A stretch of 64,000 nucleotides of DNA, from positions 2,666,001 to 2,730,000 of the forward strand of contig OY997589.1 of assembly GCA_963921825.1 (NCBI GenBank), read 5' to 3'. Below are positions 54,111 through 64,000 of this stretch, in pieces. Position 1 is the stretch's first letter; each line of letters starts with the position of its first letter. Position numbers and translations under genes: made by a program. The notes under the pieces were generated by a model, which saw only the letters and a list, made by a program, of their open reading frames with translations, made no database searches and was not told where the DNA came from. Origin of the DNA: Erodium maritimum. Taxonomy: Eukaryota > Streptophyta > Magnoliopsida > Geraniales > Geraniaceae.

Positions 54111-54332
54111 AAGAAAGAAATAAGGACAAGGAACTCCAACAGGCTTAGAAAGCACAACCGTTGACGACACCAACAAAAAAACTAGGAGAAGGGGCTCGCC
54201 CGTCTGCCCTGAATCAAACGCTCCGAACCGGCTACCCTAAACAAATTGGCGACACGTTGCTCCTGATGCAATTATTCGCTTAATCATAATCAGTTCATTT
54301 GCAGATCATCATAGGCTTGCAAATTCTAGGCC

Positions 54333-57083
54333 TCAAAATTGCAGCAAATGGTTAAGCAAGTTTGGACTCCCAAGCTTGAAGCTCTCATGCTGCTCTTCAC
54401 CAATCCTAAAGTTGAAAATCACTGTTGGGACATGCTTAACCTTCCAAGCATCTTGATCTTCATCATCAGACAACATTCTCAGACAGAACTCTTTTGCCAT
54501 GTCAAAGAACACAACAGTTTTGAGGTTCCTCAGGTGTTGGATCCCACCAGGAACCTCATCAAGCCGCGGGCTAGGACCGATCTGCAGCTCCTCAAGCAAA
54601 GTTGCTCCTCCTCTGTCCACAACCAGAGTTCTCAATCCATGCATCTTCTTCAGACTCAGCAGCTTCAGCCTCCTGAACCCACCTTCCTTGACGCGCAAGC
54701 TTTCTCCTTCGTATGCTTCACAGAGGTACACATTGGCCAGGTTAGGCAGATCCTGGAGGGCTTGGAGGGGATCCTGGCACAATCCAGATGAGAACAGGCC
54801 TATTGTCACAAGGGTTTCGAGTTTCATCACCCAACTGGGAAGCTTCTGCAACTTGCCTTTCAGGAAGAGGTCTTGCAGCTGTGGAGGAGAAGAAATGGAG
54901 TCAAGATGTAGAGTCTCGTCTGATGTTGAAGAAGCTACTTCAAGAGCTGAGAGCTTGCTCATCTTCTCAATGGCAGAACATAGAGCTCTTCGGCCGTGTT
55001 CTTGCTTTGGATTCAGTATTGCCAGAACATTTAGCTGCTTCAGCTTCTCTAGCTCTTCGGTTACTGCATCCACAAAAACCAGTGTCTGTAACCTCTGTAG
55101 ACACCCGAAACCCTCCTGAATCTTCACACTTTGATCTGCATCAAGATTGCGAGCAAGGAGATGGCGTAACTTGCACAGACTGTTGATCTCACCAGGAAGC
55201 ACAGTGATGAGAGTGCCTGAGATGTTCAGAGATTCAAGATTGCGTAGCTTGCCTATCGATCTTGGCAATTTCTTCAGCTTTGTGTTCCTCAGATTCAAGT
55301 AGCTTAGATGGAACAAGTTCCCAACTTCAGAGGGAAGGTGCTCCAATGGAGCATCTTCCAAATCTAAGAGCTTCAGCAGCTTGAAACAATCAAACACCTT
55401 AGCCAAGAACGAGTTAGAGATCTTCTCAGTAGCCTTGAAAACCAGAACAGATCGAACCCCAGAAACAGAGTCATCGCCTTTAGTCTCAAGAACCTTGTAT
55501 GCATCGTTCTGGAGAGACAAACATCTAGTTTTTCTGTCGAAGGCCGTGTCTTTCTCCTCCAAGACATGACAGAACCTCGAGTCTGAGATCCTCGAAGAAA
55601 TGATCTCTCTCCACAAGTCATGGACTTGGCACCATTTGTTCACACCATTGAACTTTCCCCATGAGGCTTGAACTAAGTTCCTGTCAACAAGCTCGGTCAA
55701 GTACTCTTCTGCAACTTGTTCTGGTGTCTTACCCTTCTTTGATTTCACGAAGCCCTGAGCTATCCAGTGCCCGAATAGTCTAGGACGGTTGATGGAATAG
55801 CCCTCCGGGAAGGCACCAAAGTACAAGAAGCAAGGCTTGAGATAGTAAGGCAGATCGAGAAAACTGAGGGACAGGATCTCTGTGATGTTGATAAGATGAG
55901 GATTGGAGGACATCTCAGAACCGAGACTGTCATGTAGTTTTCTCCATTCTGTCACAAGTTTCTCCTTTGTTGACAAGAGACCTCCAATGGTGACTATTGC
56001 TAAAGGCAATCCTCTGCATTTCTCAACAATGCCGAGGGACAGTTCCTTCAGCTCTGTAGGACAGTGACCTTCAAAATCAAACCGAAAAGTCTTTCTGCAG
56101 AGGAGTTCAAATCCATCATTCAGAGACAGAGGTTTCAGCTCATGGACATGAATGAGTGATGATTTCTTGCAGAAACTAGCAATGTTTCTGTTTCGTGTTG
56201 TTATGATTATTCTGCTGCCTCTTTTGTTGTCTGGCAAAGCGTGTTCTATATCCTCCCAAAAGTCCAGCTTCCATACATCATCAAAGACAATTACATACCT
56301 CTTTTGCTGAAGATAGTCTCTGAGCTTCTTAATCAGTGAGACGTGTTCCAAGGCTTCGATTCCATCAGGAGTTGACTCCTTCATTCCTTGGCAAAACAAT
56401 CTGAACATGTTCCTCAGGAGATCCGAGTTTGTGTATGTTTGTGACACTGTGACCCAAGCTTGGCAACAAAAATGCCTCCTGACCTCGTCACTGTCCAAGA
56501 CCGTCTTGGCAAGAGTAGTCTTTCCCAACCCTCCCATACCCACAATTGAAACCACGCATCGATTCGAAGCTCCATTGATCAAGGTTCCTATGAGTTCATC
56601 TTTAGCAGATTCGATTCCCACAACTTCATCTTCCTCCAAGAAAAGGGAAGCCACTCGCGGGTCTTTCTGAGTTTTCATGTCCAAGCTTGACCCATGGTTA
56701 ATGGATCTGAAAGAGTATCTTTCGCTTCTGTTCTTGACTTCTTGGATAGCTGACTTGATTTCTCGAATCTCAGAGACTATCTTGTTCCTCTTCTTCAACC
56801 TCCCAATCGCACAGATGATTCTATGGTGTTGGGCAACATGAATCATGTATTCATCAAGAACATCTTCTATACGATAAGCTATGTTTTGTACCTGTCTGAC
56901 CCAAGTTTTCAAGCCTTCTTCTTTCTCGGCCCTTGTGTCTGCTTCCTTCAGGAAGGACTGAATACTCTCAAGCTCTTCTTTGATGTCTGCAACTTCACCA
57001 TGGACGCTTCCTAAGAGCTTCACTTCTTCGCTCATCAATGAAACCAACCTGTCAATAACTGCACAAACAACTGTCTCAGCCAT
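54333..57083 (-). CDS. CC-NBS-LRR (CNL) disease resistance protein, RPM1-like
   Basis: A single exon encodes 916 aa, a complete length for the RPM1-like group. The Rx-type coiled coil has IEDVLDEY at residues 72-79. NB-ARC motifs: P-loop GMGGLGKTT (182-190), kinase-2 VIVFDDVW (about 264-271), RNBS-B GSRIIITTRN (289-298), GLPLAI (358-363), and the MHD region as VHD in QVHDLWREI (about 486-494). Some LRRs follow (LPSEVGNLFHLSYLNLRNTK, LPRSIGKLRNLESLNIS) to the end at LLQF. It has no signal peptide, so it acts inside the cell, sensing effectors and triggering cell death by family knowledge. The P-loop and DDVW are intact, so ATP binding looks possible. No paralogue or stop is seen nearby. The ATG is the first in frame. 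Confidence 0.95.
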   Translation of the reverse strand: MAETVVCAVIDRLVSLMSEEVKLLGSVHGEVADIKEELESIQSFLKEADTRAEKEEGLKTWVRQVQNIAYRIEDVLDEYMIHVAQHHRIICAIGRLKKRNKIVSEIREIKSAIQEVKNRSERYSFRSINHGSSLDMKTQKDPRVASLFLEEDEVVGIESAKDELIGTLINGASNRCVVSIVGMGGLGKTTLAKTVLDSDEVRRHFCCQAWVTVSQTYTNSDLLRNMFRLFCQGMKESTPDGIEALEHVSLIKKLRDYLQQKRYVIVFDDVWKLDFWEDIEHALPDNKRGSRIIITTRNRNIASFCKKSSLIHVHELKPLSLNDGFELLCRKTFRFDFEGHCPTELKELSLGIVEKCRGLPLAIVTIGGLLSTKEKLVTEWRKLHDSLGSEMSSNPHLINITEILSLSFLDLPYYLKPCFLYFGAFPEGYSINRPRLFGHWIAQGFVKSKKGKTPEQVAEEYLTELVDRNLVQASWGKFNGVNKWCQVHDLWREIISSRISDSRFCHVLEEKDTAFDRKTRCLSLQNDAYKVLETKGDDSVSGVRSVLVFKATEKISNSFLAKVFDCFKLLKLLDLEDAPLEHLPSEVGNLFHLSYLNLRNTKLKKLPRSIGKLRNLESLNISGTLITVLPGEINSLCKLRHLLARNLDADQSVKIQEGFGCLQRLQTLVFVDAVTEELEKLKQLNVLAILNPKQEHGRRALCSAIEKMSKLSALEVASSTSDETLHLDSISSPPQLQDLFLKGKLQKLPSWVMKLETLVTIGLFSSGLCQDPLQALQDLPNLANVYLCEAYEGESLRVKEGGFRRLKLLSLKKMHGLRTLVVDRGGATLLEELQIGPSPRLDEVPGGIQHLRNLKTVVFFDMAKEFCLRMLSDDEDQDAWKVKHVPTVIFNFRIGEEQHESFKLGSPNLLNHLLQF

Positions 57084-57845
57084 CTCTCTCCCCTACCTCT
57101 TCAGAAGCTTGATGTGTGAGGTTGGTCTCTCTGGATCCAAATAATCAGAGATGGCCTCTCATAGCAACTTCTGAGAATATTCCACAGCTGTGTTAGTTCG
57201 ACTGAAAAGAACTAAAAGTCTTGAAGATGTAGGGTTGACTTTTGGAAACTAACCTCTAGTCAATGAGTGTCTCTTTCCATGCTAACCCATCAGCCAATTG
57301 AGAATCCTTTCCCATCCAAATGACATATTGCACCAAAAATAATCACAAAAATAGTGTTTGCATATTGACAAACTCGATATTTCCGCAAGGAGATGAGAGA
57401 GAGCTCCTTGACCACCAAGCCAACACAAGTGGGCACAATCTACAATAATTTGAATATAGCTACAACAACTTGCAAAACATGAACAATATGCTATAAGTAA
57501 TTACATGTACATACTAAAACTGTAGTTTTTTCACATTTCCTGAATCAAAATGGGCAATAGACTTGCTAAATTAAAGCCCTGATATTTATAATTGAAGGAA
57601 ACAAAAATGTGCGTTAGAACATTCATGTCCTTCCTAGAAGGAAGCTTGACATCACATTACCAATGCCTGCATTGGATGATTCATTCCCTCAACCTTTGAT
57701 CTAAACAACAGTTGAAAACTTTCATATCAAACAAGACTCTCTGCATACAATCTCAAGGAAGATGTGTAAACTGATGAACTGAACCACTCCACAACAAAAT
57801 TGTTCTCTATCAGATTCTATATTATGCTTAAAGCTAACATACTGG
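57084..57845. other. Intergenic: CNL promoter side and helicase 3' UTR
   Basis: 57084-57300 should hold the CNL promoter and 5' leader. 57600-57845 likely holds the helicase 3' UTR. No coding frame or repeat was recognised. Confidence 0.5.
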
Positions 57846-60800
57846 TTACCATACTCGGGCGCCAACCCTGCGCTGTCGCTTAGCTGAAGCAGTACCTCCT
57901 CTCAGGCCATAAGGTCCAAATCTGCTCGCACCATACCCAACTAAAGTAGCCGGTTTTGCTGAAGTCTTTTGATCAGGCTTCGAGGCACTAGACTTCGCTC
58001 TCTTACTTGGGTCACCGGCAGGTTCTCCCGGAGAACTCTGACTGGGCATTGAGCCCGACGTTTGAGAAGGTTGACCACTAAGGCTTGTATTCCTCTTCTT
58101 CTTCTTCTTTTTCTTCCCCTTAGGTTCTCCCGGAGAACTCTGACTGGGCATTGAGCCCGACGTTTGAGAAGGTTGACCACTAAGGCTTGTATTCTTCTTC
58201 TTCTTCTTTTTCTTCCCCTTAGGCGTAGCTGGGTTGTTCTCACTTGATCTCTGGAAAGGCTTGATCTCTCCTCTTCCTCTTAAAAGTGATGCAAGATAGT
58301 CACTTGGAGAGTCAACCATAACTTTCTCTGCTGGTGCTGATGAAGACCCATTTACCTCAGTTCCATTCCCAGTTGAATCCTCATTGATCTCAGCTACATT
58401 CCCAGTTGAAATCTCATTGATCTCAGCTACATTCCCAGATGGGTTTGGTGCAGCCACAGGATCCAATGGCTGTAAGGCCCCATTGAGTCCATCACGGGAT
58501 AGAAGGAAGGCTATTGTGGATGCAGCAGCACTAAGAACAGGAGGAAGAAATCGCCCAGGACGCGTTGCCTGAAGGGGAAAAAAAACAAATGTCAAACAAA
58601 AACACAAAACTGTCGAAAAAATGGTCCTTAAACTATCAGAAAAAAAGACAACAGGCTCATCTTCAATACTAAAACTTGGTTTATACTTACTGTGAACAAT
58701 ATTGAAGCATTCAAGTGATCTCTCAAGCAGTAAACCATAGCAATGTCTAGTGCTGTTGACTTGTAAGGTAGCCACCTATCCACATGAACTATAACTGACT
58801 TATCGGCTGAGGACATGATTTTATACTCCTCTTTCTCCATAGCGTCCTCTTGCTTGTCCTTGACTTTCTCTTCGTTCTCCAACCCAGCCTTTGACTCTAC
58901 CTCCATACCCTCCTCTTTCTTGTCCTCAACTTTCTCCCCATCTTTATTGTTCTTGTTTTTCTCCTCGCTCTGCAATCCAATATTCAAATCTACCTCCATA
59001 CCATCTTCTTTATTGTTCTTGATTTTTTCCTCGCTTTGCAATCCAGCCTTCGAATCTACCTCCATACCATCTTCTTTCCTGTTATTGATTTTCTCCTCCT
59101 TTTCCAATCCAGCCTGCGATTCTACCTCCATACCATCTTCTTTATCGTTCTTGATTCTCTCCTCATTCTCCAATCCAGCCTTAGACCGTACGTTCATACC
59201 ATCTTCTTTCTTGCTCTTATCTTCAACACAATCATTATCATCTCCAGGTGCCACAGCCAGTTCATTGGCAAACAAAAGCAACGGGAGTGGGCCAACAGCT
59301 GTACATTTCTTGATAACCGTGCCAGAATCTCCACGGATGATCTCATCAATGACAAAAGTAGGGCAAAACTCACTTTCCCCAATAGTGAGCTTAGCATTCA
59401 TGGACTTAGGGTGCAACCTAACTCTATCTCTATTAGCAATCTCTATATGCCGTCTCGAATTGTTATGCGGAGGGCGCAATCTCCCAACCATTGGATACGA
59501 AATAGCCATAAGAACAGCATGGAGGATACCCGGGTCCCGTGCATTCACGCTATAATCCGATATATCTTCTGGAACAAACCCATGTGCAACTAGCTCTCCC
59601 TGCAGCTTCTTGCGCATGCCAGACAACATCCTCATGGTGTTGAAGGATAAGAAGAATCTAGTACAAAACTCGTGTCCCAAACCTTTTTCCTTTGCAGCCT
59701 TAAAGCAATCGAATGCAGCTACAAGTGCTAGTTGATCACTATGTCCGCCATATAATGCAGCGAGCTCTCTCTTACATTGATCGGCTTTATTTCTTGCATC
59801 TGGATTCATAGGCATAAGAAACGGGTCCTTGAAATCATTGGCGCACGCTAAAGTCAAAGCTGGGTCAAGGCATTTCATCAGCACGGCGAAGAAAAGCATA
59901 CGCCCGACCAACGGATGAACTGATAAAGATCCTAGCTTTTCCCCAAATTCTGTCAGCTTTTCATCGGTTGTCATAGCTCCAACATCTTGAAGAAAGAGTA
60001 TTGCATTACTTATCGTTTTATCAGACGGAGGATCCAGAGTTTTATTAAGGAATTCGATTAAATTGCAATCTGGATCAATCATCTTTATCTGTCAATGTGA
60101 AATGTAAACAAAAACATGCATCAGCAATGCCTTGTAATTTAACGAAATCAGATTTCATGTCATGTTACACTTCTAAGATCCTTCTTGATAAATAATTAAA
60201 TTAAAGAATGGCATAACATATGACAGTGTGTGACACCATGATATGCAATATGGATAATCTCACTCAGCTGCCCTTAAGTATGCACCGTTCTACCTTAAGT
60301 TTAAAAAGTTTTGGACGACCAATCCCCAATCCCCTAAGTTTTTTCAGTCAATTTACCCTAATTCTGTCAACTTTTGGACGTGAAATGACGAAATAGCTTC
60401 ATGTAAAATTAAAAACAAGGGTATTTTCATCTCAAAATGACAAAAATGGTTGTGACCTTAATCTCAAAAACTACCATTTTTAGTCTTTTTAATGGTTTTA
60501 TCTTTGAAGGAGTTTTTTTATATATACTCAACTGTTTTTACATCTGATCAAACTGTTATGGATTGTTATAAAGCCTTTTCTTGGAATACATGTAAACTTA
60601 TGTGAAGCTAACTGCAATTAACCCTCTAAAGAATTCAGATATCAGTATGTCAACAGCAACTAATTTCAACAGTAATTAGGAGGAAAACTTCAATCTTGGG
60701 GGTGTGCAAGAAGCTAGAAAGAACAAAAGATACCTGCAAAAGAAGTTCCTCAACAGGAACTCTCTTAAGTTCAGGAGTTTGGAAATCGAGTAGAGAAGCT

Positions 60801-63800
60801 TCACGCGATTTCGAGTAAAGATGGTAACAGATCCCAGGCTGGCATCGCCCCGCACGTCCTGCTCGTTGTTTAGCACTAGCTTTCGATACCCAAGTCGTTT
60901 GAAGAGTTGCTACATTACACACCGGATCATAACTCTTCTCTTTCATCCTCCCACTGTCTATAACATAAACAATATCATCAATAGTAACAGAAGTTTCCGC
61001 CATATTAGTCGAAAGAACAATTTTTCGGCATCCGCTTTTCTGCCGTTTAAAAACCAGCTTTTGCTCTGCCGCCGGAACCATGGAATGAAGGGGTAATATC
61101 GTAAATTTGGAAGAGTCTTCGAAAAACGAGTCTGCAAGTAGCTTATCCCGGATCTTGGTTATATCTTCCCACCCAGGAAGAAAAATAAGAATGGCCCCTT
61201 CTGATGAAGAATTGCATATTTTCTTTAGTAGCCCCACTATTAGAACAATATCGATGAGTATCGGATTGGTTGATTTTAGATACTCATCGAGCAACTTCTG
61301 TTCTTCCACGGGTCTTTCGATGACATCAGCAGCTACTAACTGGTTCTCACATTCGCTGGAACCTTCCACGGGTCTTTTGATAATATCAGCAGATACTAGC
61401 GGGTTTTCACATCTGTTGGAGCCTGGCATGCGTCTTTTGATGACGTCAGCGGCTCCAAGCTGGTTTTCCCGCTCGGCCAAATCCAACGCCGTTGTTCCAT
61501 CCTTGGCCTTTAATGTGCAGTCTACACCGAAACAGAGAAGCATGCAAATATCGCCGACTCTACCCTTTCCAGCAAATACCATAAGTGGGGTCAGTCCAGT
61601 CAAAGAATGTTGATGGTTGAAAAAATCTGTGGATCCTTCAGAAGAAATTAAATCTAAAAGAGGGCCGAATTCGTCAGTTGACCAAGCCAAATCGATCGCT
61701 TCATCTAAAGCAACCCTATCTTCTTCTGATAACTTTGAGACTTCTGATGATTTCTGGACAGTATGATATGAAACAACCTTATCTTCTGCTAACTTTGAGT
61801 CTTTTGTCGGCACAGTTAATTTAGCAGAATAGAGGTTCTTGTCGTCTGTTGAGTAGTTCAGGATAGAAAGAACATCCTCAAGATAGAAATTTTTAACCTA
61901 CAACACCGCACTGACATTACAACATAGATACAAATAGGGATAAGTGCAAAAACGTACCCTGAGGTATTCACTTTTTTGCAACTTGTAGCCCTCGTCTTTG
62001 ATAATCGCTAAAAAGTACCTTGAGTTGTCTTTTTGTTGCAATTTGTAGAAAATAACGATTTTACCCTAACTTAGATTTCTAAAATAATAAGAAAAGTACA
62101 GAAAAAAACAAATTTTAATGTCCCTTAAATTTCTTATTCTTTGTATGATACAGAGAGTAAGAAATTCAAGGGATGTGAAAATTTGGAATTTTCGTTCTTT
62201 AGTTATTATTTTTAAAATACAAGTTCCCAAGGGTAAAATTGACATTTTGAAACAAATTTATACTAAGCGCAACAAAAAGACAAGTTCAAATCTCTTTTTT
62301 GCAATCATGAAAGAAGAGGGCTACAAGTTGCAAAAAATGAATACCTCGGGGTACATTTTGCAATTGGAAAGTCTTAATTTAGGAGAAAAAATTACAGGAT
62401 AAGTGAACCCAGGAACACGGATAATTGGGCAGCCACCAAAGTATTCCGAAAAACGCTCAGCATCAAGCGTAGCACTCATTAATATCTAACGGATCATAAG
62501 AAAAGGGTCATTAGTTGGTATGAAGCAGCAAATTGAAAAGGCATAGAGGGAACATATAAATTAGCACTTACCAGCCTGAGATGAGGATATAAAGGGAGCA
62601 CGTCTCTGCAAGAAATAGACCAATTTCAGAAAATATGATCTTAAACTCTGAAGTATCATTTATGATTAAATTAACATTGAAGTACCTGAGAATTGCCAGC
62701 ATGAAATCAGAAAAGCGATCCCTTTCATGAATTTCATCCTGCAAAGTGACAATGAAGCCATTAAAAGAGGGTAATATATATACAAGGGATAATGGCAAAA
62801 AAGTACCTTGAGGTATTCACTTTTTGAAACTTGTAGCCCTCTTCTTTGATGATTGCAAAAAAGAACCCTGAACTTGTCTTTTTGTTGCAATTTGTATAAA
62901 AATGACAATTTTTTCCCTTACAATTTACGTTCAAAGAACAATAAGTAAAAAAAAAAAATCCAAATTTTCATATCCTTTAATTTTCTTCCTCTTTGTACCA
63001 TATGAAGACTAAGAAATTTGAGTGATATGAAAATTTGGATTCTTTTATTATATATAAAATTTAAATTTCCAAGGGTAAAATCTTCATTTTGAAACAACAA
63101 AGTGCAAAAAAAAAAAAAACAAGTTCATTCAAGGCACGATTTTGCAATTCACAAAGAAGAGGGCTACGAATTGCAAAGATCGATGTATAGGTTGAGATCA
63201 CATAAATGATGCTAAAGACAGAAGGCCAACATTGAAAGCACCAAACAAGATATAGATGTCATACAAATTAGGGATAATCTCTGAGAATGCACATCTCTCA
63301 ATCAACTATCCCCAAGTTTTAAAAGTTACTGACAACCCCCTAAAAAATTTCAGTCTCAATCTATCCCAATCCGTCAACCTTTGGGTGTGAAGTGACAAAA
63401 ATAACATTATTGTTTTTTCATGAGGGTAGCTTAGTCGTTCAATCTAACAAATGACAATCAACCCTACACAAGGTATCATGGAACCAGACAAGAAAGAGTA
63501 AATCAGAGTCAACCGAGAACCGGTAGCATACCACAATAATGTGAGTTAGGTCCGAAACATCATCCTTAGCATATGGGTTTGAAGGTCCATTACCACCCCT
63601 ATCACTTCCTCTTGAGACTAGCACTTGTAGCAGCACACCGTTGGTGCAAAATACAACTGATGAGTGCTTCCCACCCTTTTTATCCAACCGTATCTAGAAT
63701 TGAACCAAAGATACAAATCAATAATGACAAAAGGAAATGAAATTATAAATGGTAAAAGCATCATAAGGTATTGAAATTACCGTATATCCGATATCTTCCC

Positions 63801-63839
63801 CAATTGGTTCTCCTCTCTCATCAGCGACTCTCTCAGCAA
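57846..63839 (-). CDS. DEIH-box RNA helicase with ankyrin insert (DExH2/DExH6, NIH-like), 5' end outside window
   Basis: Visible exons: 63839-63781, 63693-63532, 62738-62686, 62605-62572, 62485-62396, 61897-60734, 60088-58691 and 58568-57846, all in phase. Motif II is DEIHERD, split from THIIV by an intron; motif III lies in ILMSATLD. Ankyrin-like repeats ([28 protein letters not shown]) separate the two helicase lobes. The second lobe has [22 protein letters not shown] and QRAGRAGR (motif VI). HA2 ([20 protein letters not shown]) and OB ([14 protein letters not shown]) regions follow, then a Lys/Ser-rich tail ending RRVGARVW. An acidic repeat array interrupts the OB region and three 20-residue repeats follow the ankyrin part. 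Motif I and any R3H domain lie to the right. Plant relatives are nuclear and unwind RNA or DNA; the exact role here is unknown. Confidence 0.9.
58021..58222 (-). repeat. Coding duplication, 34 aa, in the helicase tail
   Basis: The unit [23 protein letters not shown] plus a KGKKKKKKK run occurs twice with a 102-bp period and almost identical DNA, which points to a recent duplication. Lys runs may act in nuclear import or nucleic-acid binding. Confidence 0.85.
58834..59212 (-). repeat. Coding minisatellite, 22-aa acidic repeat in the helicase OB region
   Basis: About five and a half units of KEDGMEVxSKAGLxxEEKIK in a 66-bp period, with one irregular 31-residue spacing, replace a loop in the OB region. 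Codon-level similarity is high, so the array probably expands and contracts. Confidence 0.85.
60262..60624. repeat. Foldback element in a helicase intron, related to 39324-40219
   Basis: The right end AGCTAACTGCAATTAACCC and the stretch ATATACTCAACTGTTTTTAC resemble the PSY intron 4 element. The left part shares TTTACCCTAATTCTGTCAAC with a fragment near 63350-63390. Confidence 0.5.
61314..61470 (-). repeat. Coding triplication, 20 aa, after the helicase ankyrin region
   Basis: Three successive units [40 protein letters not shown] and [17 protein letters not shown] arose from a 60-bp tandem repeat. The first unit is the end of an ankyrin repeat, so the array copies ankyrin helix sequence. Confidence 0.8.
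61937..62366. repeat. Family-1 MITE in a helicase intron
   Basis: GGGATAAGTGCAAAAACGTACCC at the left; GAATACCTCGGGGTAC then TTTTGCAATTGG at the right. It fills most of intron 61898-62395, so the element is removed with the intron. Confidence 0.8.
62786..63178. repeat. Family-1 MITE in another helicase intron
   Basis: GGGATAATGGCAAAAAAGTACC at the left; GAAGAGGGCTACGAATTGC at the right, with the final few bases degenerate. It lies in intron 62739-63531. Confidence 0.75.
63271..63475. repeat. Fragment of the foldback family seen at 60262
   Basis: It starts GGGATAATCTCTGAGAATGC and carries TATCCCAATCCGTCAACCTT and GTGAAGTGACAAAAAT, which resemble the 60.3-60.4 kb segment. The second arm is not seen. 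Confidence 0.4.
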
Positions 63840-63935
63840 CTAGCCACCCAAAAAAGTATTATGTACAGATCAGTGTAGAAAAACAACGGAAAGTGATACA
63901 AACATTTTTGGGGGAAATAGAGCAAAAAACAGATA

Positions 63936-64000
63936 GGGATAATTGCAAAAACTGGCGGTAAACTATATGCATTTTGCGAAGACGATACGTGAACTATTTA
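63936..64000. repeat. Left arm of a further foldback element at the window edge
   Basis: GGGATAATTGCAAAAACTGG begins like family 1 but continues CGGTAAACTATATGCATTTT, which is different. It is cut by the window end. Confidence 0.4.

Larger units (their letters stand above)
52363..54130. repeat. Tandem segmental duplication downstream of the dioxygenase
   Basis: Unit 1 (about 52363-53150) and unit 2 (about 53160-54130) share ATGGAGATTGGAGAATATAT, CTATCATCAACTTT.ATTGT, then AAATTGAGTTGTATTAC, CTCAATTTGGCGATGTC, and further on AATAAAACACTGAA. Each unit ends with an antisense remnant of the GC-rich retroposon family. Unit 2 additionally carries a foldback transposon. Apart from these I see no gene. 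Confidence 0.7.

Noticed and set aside
58815-59593. Plus-strand Ser/Phe-rich frames opposite the helicase
   Set aside because: They are antisense shadows of the acidic repeat array.
1-64000. CRISPR arrays, prokaryotic operons or ribosome binding sites
   Set aside because: The window is plant nuclear DNA; the repeats seen are MITEs, minisatellites and retroelements.

Overview
The window is nuclear DNA from a flowering plant, most likely a eudicot. The genes have many small GT-AG introns in AT-rich non-coding DNA, and the families are plant-specific (subfamily XII LRR receptor kinases, SAUR, CC-NBS-LRR, phytoene synthase, JASON-like). Between genes lie Copia, L1-type LINE, SMART/TRIM and many MITE-like foldback elements. 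I cannot name the species. Exon joins below were derived by hand from splice signals and reading-frame continuity; none has transcript support.

Layout. 1-1.9 kb: decayed Copia element, minus strand. 2.1-24.3 kb: a tandem cluster of EFR/Xa21-type LRR receptor kinase genes on the plus strand, with two apparently complete copies (2098-5585 and 20330-23578), one copy cut down to membrane anchor plus kinase (11691-13423) and one small tail fragment (about 24083-24290). A 5'-truncated LINE (6.2-10.0 kb) and a Copia element with an intact polyprotein frame (15.6-20.1 kb) separate them. The 5' end of that Copia element has been replaced by a 333-bp SMART element. 25.1-28.0 kb: class 3 lipase-like gene with a minisatellite in its intron. 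29.4 kb: SAUR gene. 33.9-30.6 kb: JASON-like gene (minus). 37.1-40.7 kb: phytoene synthase, five coding exons. 42.1-45.6 kb: decayed LINE (minus). 45.7-48.5 kb: nested GC-rich non-autonomous retroposons. 48.7-52.3 kb: 2-oxoglutarate/Fe(II) dioxygenase. 52.4-54.1 kb: segmental duplication holding a foldback transposon next to its empty-site twin. 57.1-54.3 kb: CC-NBS-LRR gene (minus). 63.8-57.8 kb and beyond the right edge: DEIH-box/ankyrin RNA helicase (minus).

The window joins two immune-receptor loci (membrane LRR kinases on the left, an intracellular NLR on the right) with carotenoid, lipid, auxin-response and RNA-helicase genes. There is no operon-like cooperation. The JASON-like and helicase genes are, from memory, neighbours in Arabidopsis, so the roughly 24 kb between them may be lineage-specific insertion.

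The most notable observation is in the first receptor kinase. A 94-bp A-tailed insertion with a 16-bp target duplication landed on a CAG|GT site, so that exact GT-AG splicing would remove it and restore the frame, a candidate newly born intron.
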